From Calonectria ilicicola (taxonomy: Eukaryota; Ascomycota; Sordariomycetes; Hypocreales; Nectriaceae), in contig CP085835.1 in the NCBI GenBank assembly GCA_020809705.1, forward strand, positions 3,844,001 through 3,908,000: a DNA stretch of 64,000 bases, given 5' to 3'. The notes below the pieces were generated by a model. That model saw nothing but the letters and a program-made list of their open reading frames with translations, did not search any database and was not told the DNA's origin. The position numbers were made by a program, and so were the translations under genes. Of this stretch, positions 10,857-20,748 are shown piece by piece; position 1 is the stretch's first letter, and every line of letters starts with the position of its first letter.

Positions 10857-12572
10857 ATGCATTCTACTCAGTTTTACTTAGTGGGCGAGGACCCCTCAAC
10901 CTCGACTTCTATCCCAATTGACCCAACGTGGTCAATGGAGAATCTCAAAAAAGCCATCGGTGGTCACTTCCACGTCGCTCAACCTACTGGTACGAATCAC
11001 ACGACCTATAAAAAAACACAATCAATACTCACAAACATCTGCAGGTATCACTTTCCATTCTGATGAGGAAGAATGGACAGGCGTCGGCGATTTAATGAGC
11101 TCAGACTCTCCAATTGGTATCCGCGTTGACGGCCAAACCGTCCGAGACGCTCCAGGCCCACATGGATTCCCTGTGGTGGGAAACTTTTACGAAATATATC
11201 CAGATCATCTCGGCAATCATTATCGCCTGTTTCGAAAATACGGTCCTATAATCAAGACAACCAATCTGGGCATAACGACATACCTCACCGACAGCCCAGA
11301 TGTGGCCCAAGTATGCCTCATGGAATCCAACTACTTCACTAAAAAGATCATCCCAATCCACCCTCTTTGGGGAATCAAGGATGAAACAGCGCTCTTCCTT
11401 GGTGATACCGAAACTGAGAATTGGCGCATTGCTCACAAATTCATGCCTCCTGCCATGGGACCCAAAGCTGTCAAACATTACACTCCGTTAATGCAAGATT
11501 GCGCGCGAAGTTCATTCAAAGTATTTGACGAATTGGACTCACGGGGCGAATCCTGGAATGTCTATTCGTACATGGTAAAGCTAGCATCCCAAACAATTGG
11601 CAAGCTGGCTTTCGGTATCGACTTTGGTCACTTTTCTAGCCCCGAGGCTCCGATCCATGACCTAGTGAACACCATCGTCTCACTGCTTGGTCTGAGCAAG
11701 AAAGTCTCGAATAGAGGCCAATGGTATCAGTACCTACCATTTGGCGACGCAGCGCGGCTGAGGGAGGTGCAAAAGAAGATCTACCATCAACTTCAAGACT
11801 TCATTGATGCGGCACCAGAGTCCAACATTGGAAACGTCAGCTTAAATGAAGCTGCAGTCAAGGCAACTTGCTTGGCCGACTATTTCAAACACGCTGTCGA
11901 TGAAAAAGGCGACCACTTCCCCCTGCCCTCGCCATCTCCAACATGATGGTCATGGCCGCCGCAGGGTATACAACCACGGCATCTCTTCTCTCGTGGATGA
12001 TCTATTGCATCACTACGTATCCAGGCGTACAAGAACGCCTACTGCAGGAACTTGTAGACTACTCTATTGGACCGGATACTGAGTGGACCCCGGAACTTGC
12101 CCACAGTTTGCCCTACATGGACAAATTTGTCAAGGAGACGCAAAGATTGCACAATGCGTCATTTCAGCCAGCGCGAACGACTAAGACTGATGTGATTCTA
12201 CCGGGAGGTTACCGCTTACCTCCGGACAGCATTATTACCACTGCACTATACGCGCTTCACACAAATCCGACCATTTGGCGAGACCCATTGCAATTCGACC
12301 CGGATCGTTGGGACACAGAGGAAGTCAAGAACAGGCACCGATGCGCTTACATTCCCTTCGCAACTGGGCCGCGTGGCTGTATCGGTTTCAACTTTGCTCT
12401 TCTTGAAGTCAAGATTTTGATGGCCGAGTTGGTTTACCGCTACGAGTTTGTTCGTGATGGTGTCGACTCTATCGATTATGATCCGGAGTTTCAGCTGATT
12501 AGGCCGCTGAATTTGTTTGCAATGGCAAGGAAGCGAACGGAATGGCCAAGCAAGAGCAGTGGCACTAAATAA
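10857..12572 (+). CDS. Cytochrome P450 with an N-terminal ubiquitin-like segment; one apparent frameshift
   Basis: Exon 1 (10857-10989) and exon 2 (from 11045) join in frame through a 55-base intron. The P450 signatures are the I-helix MVMAAAGYTTTAS, the K-helix KETQR, a PERF-like DPDRWD and the heme loop FATGPRGCIGFNFA with the cysteine ligand. The first ~80 residues have no membrane anchor. Instead they predict as strand-helix-strand (FYLVGED, MENLKKAIGGHFHV, PIGIRVDGQTV), like a ubiquitin or PB1 fold, before the Pro-rich APGPHGFPVVGNFYEIYP hinge. Between HFPL and SNMMVM (about 11925-11937) the frame slips by one base in a run of Cs; one extra C restores it, and no intron explains it. The gene is either a young pseudogene or has a sequence error. 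Substrate unknown. Confidence 0.8.
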
Positions 12573-12767
12573 ATTCTCACAAGTGGTGTCTGCGAATTAG
12601 AAATAAATTTCACGTAATTTCCTAAGATAAATTGAATTCTTTGTGTCGACATGATGATCAAGTCCCAGAATAAGTGAAATGGGTTGCAGTATTCCATAGC
12701 AGTCCCACCAGCGATTTAAAAACGATCATAACTTTTCCCACACATTATAGCAACCCTCATTTCAAAC

Positions 12768-15040
12768 TCATAATAGGTCACCAAATGTATCCTTTAACGC
12801 CTCCACAACGCGTGAGTGTGGCCCGAAACGCCTTACATTTGCATCTGCATCATACCACTTAGACCGCTTCTCTTCAACATCAAGCACATCTATTAACCGC
12901 CGAATCAACGGTCCAAACTTTTCCACGAGACCTTCAGAAACGGATGGGTCGGTTGACAGATGCTTGAGCGATATCAGAGTGCTGGCAACGTTGTGGACAA
13001 ATGACCATATTCGGCAAACTGTTTGTGACAGTCTATGAATATCAAGGAAGCTCTCTACTATCTGTGTTGTATGCGATGCATATTCTTCAATCAAGGAGCT
13101 GCGCACAGCTTGGTCTTGGGTAGATTCATCGCTTTCCAGGTGGAGCCGATACATGCGACAAATACCATACCCTGAGTGGAGGCGCATTGCAAGTCGCTCG
13201 AGATGGTCTCTCAGAGTCTTGCACCGAGACTTATCAGTAAGAAACGGTGCCGCATTCTGAAAAATATCGTCATATCTCTTCCTGAAGATTTGCATGGTTT
13301 GCAGACTATTAGGTGACCCGGAAGTACTGCACTCCAACCTGGCACTATCTAAAAGAATTTGAGCCATAGAAAACAGAGAATTCGCAAAAGAACTTCCTGT
13401 CTCACGGTCTTTCTCAAGTGGAATGCTACATCGTGGGGAAAGGCCACCTGGGGGGCGATCATATGTGAGTGACAAAAATATGTCTTGCCAGACAAGCATC
13501 CACCTGATAATTATCAACATGCAAAACTATTAAATGCTAATTTTTCTTGGCATACCATAGTCGATTTCTCTGCGCCGGGCCATACTTGGCGCCAGGGGCA
13601 GTAGGTGGCGTGTTTGAAGACTCGTCATGAAGGCCAATGCTTTGAGCCATGCGCATTGTAACTCCTACTAATTGTAAGCACAAAATTCGCTTCAAGGGGA
13701 CCAGTAAGGTGCAGACCCATTAACATCCATGCAGCATTCATGTCCAGGTTGTTGCGAAGACAGTGTCCAATCAAGGCCGCTGCCTGTATTTGGTCTAGAT
13801 CCGTTTGGCTAAGTAAATTGGACATGCGCAGGCATTGAAACGAGGAGCAGACTGCAGAGCAAAAGTTAGATTGGAAACATATTTCTCAAGGGTCACTCAA
13901 TAATACCGAAAACTTTGGAACGGAGATCTCGGTCCTCGATTGCATCATCGGAAAATTGCACGCCACAGGCGAGGACGCTGAATAGTAGAGCGAGCCATGA
14001 GGGGCTTGTATTCTCCGGAATGTCCTCTCCCGATGCAAGGGCAGAGCGATTATTCAGAAATGTGAACAAAAGATCGCCAAACTCTTCAATGGACACAAGC
14101 ACTGGGTAGAATGGGTGAACAAAGGTTTCAAAGACTTGCCAATAGCTGTAAGTGGATTAGTCACTCGGCACTCGCTGAAACTGGGGCATGCAAGCCAGGT
14201 TTGACGACAGGGATGAGGTTACCCACCGCACAATATCCGAGTCTTTTGGAAGAGATCTACTGACGTCGGCAAGATTTATCTGTGGGGGCCAAAGATTTAC
14301 GAATGCGTAAGTCCTGGGTTCTAGGCAGTCGGGTATCGGACTTTCCGGAAAATGACATCCCAGGGCCAACGGAGAGTCTGCATGGGAGCCCAGGAATATG
14401 TGTGCGCCCGTGACGCTCTCAAGGAAGTGGTTTCTAGAAGCCTGCGTGGGCCTAGGCACTCGGCCCGGCTTTAGGGGAGAATCCAAACTAGGCGGTGACC
14501 TTAGTGTTAGCTTAGTGTGAGCGGCATTTTTGGGCAGCTCCTCAGAATTAGAATCAATAATAGCATTGATGGATTTTTGGAGCGTCTCGAGACCATCAAG
14601 TTGGATTCCCTTGGTGTGGAGCAGCTCAGCTTGCAGGGATGACAATTGATCAGCAACGTGCTTTAAACGCGTCTCAATGGCGCTGTGCGCAACGAGAGAT
14701 GACGAAGTATTGGTATGGCTGCTAATAACAAAACCTGTTAGCAGCAAGCCAAAGTAGACGATGAAAACCTAGTCAATGACCTTGACGATGCAGGGCTTGG
14801 CGGCCGTCGGGCCGCGCGGGTGGCATCTCGATGGGGCGCGTTAGTGCTGACCGAGGTTCGGCACAGATCCGCGTGCTCGCGACGAGTGCAGTTTGAACAG
14901 GGCACAGAACCATCGCAACGCACTTTGCGATGACGGCACGGGAAGCAGGATTTGATTGTGCGGGGCTTGCGCTTCGTCTTGAGCTCCTGCACGACGGCGG
15001 CGATGTTGTAGTTGTCGGGTTCCGGAGGTGCCGAGTCCAT
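12768..15040 (-). CDS. Zn2Cys6 transcription factor (six exons)
   Basis: Exons 15040-14781, 14721-14227, 14145-13907, 13851-13702, 13664-13556 and 13503-12768 join in frame to 662 residues. The zinc cluster (residues ~31-58) starts CFPCRHRKVRCDGSVPC and ends with a cysteine before RTSV. A coiled coil follows (RLKHVADQLSSLQAELLHTKG), consistent with dimerisation. The middle domain shows YWQVFETFVHPFYPVL, RMAQSIGLHDE and LWWMLVWQDIFLSLTYDRPPG, typical of fungal regulators. One intron (13665-13701) is only 37 bases but is needed to join frames. An everted CGG pair at 15118-15128 lies just upstream and could be an autoregulatory site. Its position between the P450 and the 3-hydroxyacyl-CoA dehydrogenase makes it a candidate local regulator, which is inference. 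Confidence 0.85.
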
Positions 15041-15699
15041 CTTTGCCGCAGACAGACAGACAGAACAATAGACGACTTCCTTGAGGTTGAATCAATTCCG
15101 GGCGGACATTTTTCGGTCCGAACGACGGACCTTGTCTGTTTATGAAGGGCCGCCACTTGGTTTGCGGGGGCGTGCGTCACATTGTCGGGTCCGAGTTTGC
15201 TCCGCGGACGGCAAAACACGTCAATGGTTACACTCAAAGATAGGGCGAATCTGCGGGTCTGAAATGTGGTGCCGGTGACATCTTCCAAGAATGAGGCTCA
15301 CGGAATATTCTCCGTCGTGAGACGTCATTTTCCGGGTCCTTATAAATGTGGGATCACTACCCTACACAACACTGTTTGTACTAATTTTATATGTATGGAG
15401 CAAATGAACATTAAAATTTCCTATACAAGATGGATTTTACAAATTAAATGATTTCGACATTTGATCTAAGCACTTACGTAGCCCGAACAACAAAAACTCC
15501 TCACCGTTTCGTTAATCTCTGCACGGATCCATTGCACTCTTATGGCGGTGTGCGAGATAACTTCAATCATCGCCACATCACAGCTTGGCAATCATAAAGA
15601 TGGATAAAACCCACATGCATAACTTATTCAAAATGCATTAAAAAAGGCAGATTTACTACACAACCGCGCAAATCCAATTTTATCCAACTCCCAAGAAAC
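15041..15699. promoter_or_regulatory. Upstream region of the Zn2Cys6 gene
   Basis: A 659-base spacer between the start of the regulator (15040) and the stop of the dehydrogenase (15700), both on the minus strand. The part near 15040 is GC-rich and contains TCCG-AACGA-CGGA, an everted CGG pair at about 15117-15129 of the kind used by zinc cluster proteins. No gene was recognised in the remainder, which is AT-rich. Confidence 0.35.
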
Positions 15700-16626
15700 C
15701 TATTTCTGGTAGAAGCCCCCTTTGTCGGATTTGTTACCAAGTTTTCCTTGCTTCAAATAATTCTCCCGAAGCCAGTCAACCGTCAGCGAACCATCGAGAT
15801 TCCGCTCCTGGATGTAATTGTCCTCAATGAAGGCGACCGTGTCAAGACCCACCTGGTCCATCAATTTGCAAGGTAAAATCTCGGCGCGAAACATGTGCGC
15901 AAATAGGCTGTCGATTTGCGCTGGGTCGCTCACTCCTTCGGCAAGGATAAGTAGAACCTCCCTCTTCATCGCTGCCCACAAGCGGTTGAAGATGAAACTA
16001 GCAATAGTTAGCTGCGCCGCATGCTTGCACGCAATGATCGCCACATACCCAGTCGACTCCTTCTTGGCAGTAGCTGGGATCAATCCACAGCGAGTAAGAA
16101 CTTCTGAGACGAATGGAAAAATCTGAGGCTCAGTCTGCCCATCTGTCATGAGCTCCACGACGCGGATATCGGGCGGCATCATGAAATGAATGTTGAAGAT
16201 AAGTGGTCGACGTTTGTCGCTCACTTTATCTAGCATCAAACTAGATTTGTATGAGGAACTGTTCGAACCCAAAATGCAATCTGCAGGCGCCTTTTTATCC
16301 AATTCGCCAAACACATCTGTCTTGAGTTCCAGCCTCTCTGGGATGGCCTCAATTACTAACCAAGCTTCCTTGATGGCCTCGTCTAGGCTCTCGAAAGTGG
16401 AGTAGGAACCAAATTCCTGAGAGGTTAGAGATGGAGTAAAGGTAGCATACTCGGCCTTGTGATCTGTGATGTAATCCAAAGCAGCGTTCCGAGAGTCGGC
16501 TGAAAAATCGACAATGTGCACATTGTACCCGCCAGCGACAAAAGCACAGCCAATACGACGGCCCAGAACACCGGCGCCGAGAACCACCACGGGCCGGGAT
16601 CCAATGACAGGAGGCTCCCAAGACAT
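15700..16626 (-). CDS. 3-hydroxyacyl-CoA dehydrogenase family enzyme
   Basis: I place the start at the ATG at 16626 (MSWEPPVIGSR...). Frame upstream is open but has no ATG. One intron (15998-16048, GTATGT with CTAACTATTGCTAG) is exactly 51 bases and stop-free, so it is easily missed. The spliced protein has 291 residues. VVVLGAGVLGRRIG is the Rossmann NAD-binding loop, WLVIEAIPERLELK and ILGSNSSSY are conserved substrate and catalytic region motifs, and FNIHFMMPP carries the expected catalytic histidine. The C-terminal helical domain contains STGFIFNRLWAAMKREVL. Members oxidise 3-hydroxyacyl-CoA or related 3-hydroxy acids with NAD; the L-gulonate dehydrogenase/lambda-crystallin branch is an alternative. 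At 291 residues it resembles a single-domain enzyme, not a multifunctional beta-oxidation protein. Cytosolic by default. Confidence 0.85.
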   Translation of the reverse strand: MSWEPPVIGSRPVVVLGAGVLGRRIGCAFVAGGYNVHIVDFSADSRNAALDYITDHKAEYATFTPSLTSQEFGSYSTFESLDEAIKEAWLVIEAIPERLELKTDVFGELDKKAPADCILGSNSSSYKSSLMLDKVSDKRRPLIFNIHFMMPPDIRVVELMTDGQTEPQIFPFVSEVLTRCGLIPATAKKESTGYVAIIACKHAAQLTIASFIFNRLWAAMKREVLLILAEGVSDPAQIDSLFAHMFRAEILPCKLMDQVGLDTVAFIEDNYIQERNLDGSLTVDWLRENYLKQGKLGNKSDKGGFYQK

Positions 16627-17479
16627 TTTTCCTTTATGAATTCCGATGTTGATATTTTTAGAGACTGATATATTGGAGTGCGTTGTTGATAACCTTTTTT
16701 TCTTTTTCCCAGGGGCTGAGATGAATTGGTGGGACACGCTCGGAGCTATATATGTATTGGACCTTGATGGAATAATCTGACGCTCTTTCGCCTCAATAAC
16801 GTGGCACTACCTCTGCACCGAAGTATCCGAACTACGAAATATCGGCTTGATACCTGTGGACAGAGTGGAATGCGCGAACGGTGGCCGAGGTTCGTACGAG
16901 GTGGCCCACCATGGGTTTGCCACTAGAGGCTCCATATCAATTAGTTAGCACAGATTAGTGTCCAAAAACCATCCGAATACGTAAAATCTCATGGACTTGT
17001 CTCTTGTCTGTCTTTTGTGTCGCAGGAAGACCTTTCGACTGCACGACGCGCCACGTGAAAAAAAAAAAATTAAAAAGTTTGGGTAATGGACTGTCAAATA
17101 TTAAATATAAAATAAAAAATGGGCTCGCTGCCACGAGGCATAACCTCCCTGCTGAACCTTTATGTAGCTCAACTTATTCGGCAGCTGTCAGACACCAACC
17201 TGAACAGTTTAGCTTTTTCAGATACATCGTAAACCCTACAAAGATCCATGTGATCGAGCTAACACTGCAAGTTTTGGTCTCTAGGGTTGGAGATTGATGG
17301 CTCTGCGCCTTGCTGGCCCCAATGCGATTCGGTTTCTAATCCGAACTGCTTCGTTTGTTTCTTCCGTATCTCCATAGGTGGGACTCTTATCCCTTTCTTT
17401 TTGGGCTATGACCATGATAAGGTCATGGTAAGGTAATTGAAGAGTCTCTTTTGCTCATTGTAAGTGAGTAATTTACAGG
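16627..17479. other. Intergenic stretch
   Basis: About 850 bases upstream of the dehydrogenase and downstream of the large membrane protein. It contains a small plus-strand open frame at 17004-17297 without protein-like composition, and an A-rich run near 17058-17068. A TATA-like TATATATG near 16747 may belong to the dehydrogenase promoter. Nothing else was recognised. Confidence 0.45.
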
Positions 17480-19783
17480 TTATCTGTATTTTACCCCCGG
17501 CTTTGCGTAGTCTAGCTGATCAGAGGTATCATCTCTGTCACTGGTAATGTCCCAATCATCCTGGGCTTGATCAATCTCTGTCTTGGGGTCTACCATTAAG
17601 TGTAAACGTCCTTCATCTTTAATATGTCTAATAATCATATTTCTGCTCCATGTCTGAGAGCTTGAAACCCCCCCACTGATGTTTCTTAACTCCTCTGGAG
17701 CCTTGGACTGTAACGCCAGAGCTAACATTTGTCCAAAACTTCCCCAACTGATTCCAAACCATGGCCGTCGAGAAGCAAGGATGATTGTCAAATGAACTAG
17801 CACAATGCATACATGTAGCATTAGGCCAGACAGAGCTAGTATAATAGTAGTGCTGTTCTGCAGCCTATATGCGTACGAAAAAGTACTGTAAGTCAGCTTT
17901 ATGATGTTGTCGCCTGAGCCTGGTCGTGGATATACAGGGTTTGATGCACCAGCCAGGCTAGGGGTTGACAACCACTCTCTACTAGTTATTGATCGCCCCA
18001 GAGCATCTGCAAGATAGACACTTAAAGACATCGAAATGCAGTTTTCATTACCCATGTTACTCACATGAGGCAACTCGAAGTGACAGAACCGATTTGCTTC
18101 TGTAAATATTGGATTCGCCTTGGTGTCAAGTGTACCATTAAAAGGTATGCTTATGGCTTGTAAATAGCTTTCTTGGAGTATAATGATATTATCAACTGTT
18201 GAGGTTCGTTTCATATATTGTGTTGTATCCTTAGCTGAAAATCCGAGGTTACTCTGAATATTAGAACTTAAGTAGTAATGAGTACTTCCTTGGTTGAGTT
18301 TTCTGTAAATCTCTTGACGCTCCTGAGAGACTTCGGCCTCGATCCAGCGAGCTTGGACAAGACATAGAGTAAACTCAAATTCAATGAATTCTTTCTTTTC
18401 GAGGGTCAATTTCAAGTCAATATCTGATTCATTAAATGTTTGAAACGTAGGCAGCAATATAGCCGTGCTTCTTAGCTGACTTCGTTCCGGTGGTGGTTTT
18501 AAAAAGATCGGATCCAAAGTCCCCGAAGAGCCTTTGTTTTTGGTTTGACTCTTCAAATTTTCAATTTCCACGTACGATCTAAGATCGACGGTATAATTCT
18601 CATATAACCCATTAAATCTAAAGGGTGCGGGAAGCCCTAGATAGGTACTGTTCGACAAACACTCAACAGCGACCAAAGGCTGACTCCATAGTCCACCGAA
18701 GGTGTCCAGGTTTCCCGTTCTAGCTTTAACGAGAACTGTTTTATTTTCTAGCTTGCGTGGCAGCTTATCTTGGCTTCTAAGTGATTCAGCAACAAAGCCC
18801 ATAGGGCAAGTAGCGAATGACAATGCAGAACTCCCAATATTGTCAACCGTAAGAGAAATAGGCCGGTTATCAGTGAGACTAGATGTGTCATATGATACAT
18901 TGGCTACCAGTGGAACCACTGGCAAACTGTTGAAAGCCGCTGCTTTCAGAGCTTGGAACATTTGCTGAAGGTCTATGTCTGGAATATTGCACGAAAATGC
19001 GTTCTTTTGACTCAGGTTTAGAGGATAAGGGTTTCCATGAATATAGTTTGCCCAATTGGCGTTGGAGCTCCTGGCGGCTTCCCACCATCCCTGACGTGGA
19101 ACCATAGCAGTTGCTGAGAATGGTGCTGCTCCAAGCCCAAGGATTAGAAGGAATAGAATAAGTAAACTGTTTATTGCATGGGAAAAACGCTCTTTAGAGG
19201 GATTAAAAATTGTAGCCCAGAGCTCCCAACTTGTAAGATAATAGACTGGTGATCCAAGATGAAATGCGGAAGTAATGAAGCCAAGCTGCATACCGTTCCC
19301 CTCAAGAAGATTAAATTGGATACGATGTAACATGATGTCCATAATAGAGACCAGGATAAAAGACTCATGGGCCTTTGCAAGATATTGTAAAGCGCTCAAT
19401 TCATTAGGTGTCGGATGAGAAGGCGCCCATTCAACTTCTGCAAAATACAACGCAAGGAGGGTAAAGGTGATTCCAATAGCTGGAAGATGATAAAGTGCAA
19501 AATGAGACAATACCAATCTCGCTCTATTACTAGAAACTTCCTTTGGGCATTCTTCGCTATTGAACGTCTTGAAAGCTGATCGAGGTGAGAGAAGACAGCT
19601 TGCTGCCCGTCGTGCCCATGCTGAAGGAACTGATGTCGCCTCCAACACCTGTTCCTGACTTGGGGAATGATTCGATGTTCTTTCTACCTGAAGTGGTGCA
19701 TAGAAACTATTCGAAGGATGCGAAAATACAGTAGGTGTTGAAGATCTGCATGAGATTTGGGAAATGGTAGTTTCTGAATCCAA
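17480..19783 (-). CDS. Large fungal membrane protein with a long glycosylatable ectodomain
   Basis: A single open frame of about 767 codons. Hydrophobic helices lie near residues 92-115, 170-190, 200-225 and 644-671. Between the third and fourth is a loop of about 420 residues with many Asn-X-Ser/Thr sites, so it is probably extracellular or lumenal. A ~95-residue acidic tail follows the last helix. I recognise the architecture as one seen in uncharacterised fungal proteins, but cannot name the family. The start is unresolved: the frame begins with TTG, the first in-frame ATG is far inside (about residue 145), and the DNA just upstream has an acceptor-like CTTTTCAG. A small 5' exon is likely, but I found no donor giving the right frame. 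Confidence 0.65.
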   Translation of the reverse strand: MDSETTISQISCRSSTPTVFSHPSNSFYAPLQVERTSNHSPSQEQVLEATSVPSAWARRAASCLLSPRSAFKTFNSEECPKEVSSNRARLVLSHFALYHLPAIGITFTLLALYFAEVEWAPSHPTPNELSALQYLAKAHESFILVSIMDIMLHRIQFNLLEGNGMQLGFITSAFHLGSPVYYLTSWELWATIFNPSKERFSHAINSLLILFLLILGLGAAPFSATAMVPRQGWWEAARSSNANWANYIHGNPYPLNLSQKNAFSCNIPDIDLQQMFQALKAAAFNSLPVVPLVANVSYDTSSLTDNRPISLTVDNIGSSALSFATCPMGFVAESLRSQDKLPRKLENKTVLVKARTGNLDTFGGLWSQPLVAVECLSNSTYLGLPAPFRFNGLYENYTVDLRSYVEIENLKSQTKNKGSSGTLDPIFLKPPPERSQLRSTAILLPTFQTFNESDIDLKLTLEKKEFIEFEFTLCLVQARWIEAEVSQERQEIYRKLNQGSTHYYLSSNIQSNLGFSAKDTTQYMKRTSTVDNIIILQESYLQAISIPFNGTLDTKANPIFTEANRFCHFELPHVSNMGNENCISMSLSVYLADALGRSITSREWLSTPSLAGASNPVYPRPGSGDNIIKLTYSTFSYAYRLQNSTTIILALSGLMLHVCIVLVHLTIILASRRPWFGISWGSFGQMLALALQSKAPEELRNISGGVSSSQTWSRNMIIRHIKDEGRLHLMVDPKTEIDQAQDDWDITSDRDDTSDQLDYAKPGVKYR

Positions 19784-20748
19784 GATATCATTTCCTGAAA
19801 AGTCAAGGGGCGTGCGCGAAGGTATATGGACTAAATCGATCGTTTCATAAGGTGTTTCGTTCCCGTTTATCTAATGTATGTTAGGTGAGCTCTCTTTTGG
19901 AATTGGACTGACAAACATCTTCAGACCACAAACTTGAGCTTGCCGGGGATGAGCGGTATTGACGCTCTTGGAGGTTAACGGTCATGACTGTTATTCTTGA
20001 AAGAAAATCATTGGCAGAGCCTAGCGATCCTTAAGATACAATGGATTTTAAATGCGGGGGAAAGCTGGCTTTAAAACCCCTGCTGAGCCTGATAAGACAT
20101 TCAGCCTTTGGATGTGTGGCGCCGCCACGCACCAACTAGCCACCATCTCTGACCAATGTTCCTCGGTGATTATTTTAAGATATTGCACAGCCTTTGCTTA
20201 CCATCTTCTAATTCGTCCGAGGAGTCTGCTGGGGCCCTGATTTTGCACCCTCAACTTTATGCTTATTGGCCTAGATACGTGTTGGTTGCATCAATTGTTT
20301 GGACCAGTTATGACCATGAGTGTTGCACATTTCTGCAAGGACACGTTGTCGCGGAAGGTCTCCGTTACTGTGCGGAGAGCTGAAGGTGTTGCACTGTTTC
20401 TTTCTTCTTTTCTTTCTTTCCTTTTTTTTTTTGCTGGGCATAGTACGAAAATCGATGATGTATTGCTTAGTAGGTATGATAGTTATGTTAATTGTCACAG
20501 TGTTAGGATCGCTCCAGCATGTAAATTGATAATTGAAGGATCTTTGAATTTCTCAAAACTAAGAAACGGTCCGTAAGTTGATTTATATCTAATCGAGCTC
20601 CCTCCTATTGTGCCGCTACGGAGGTCTCTCGTAAAGCTTTTGGAGGTGATTCGTGGATGCCCCAAGCAAGAACCGATCTCAGTACGTTGTCTTGACAAAA
20701 GCCAATCCATTGAATGCCTATACTAACTATGATTGGAGACATTTAATC
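19784..20748. other. Intergenic stretch
   Basis: Almost 1 kb between two minus-strand genes. It should contain the promoter, and possibly a first exon, of the membrane protein ending at 17480. A long pyrimidine run lies near 20398-20432. Short open frames on both strands overlap each other and look spurious. No RNA gene or repeat was recognised. Confidence 0.45.
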
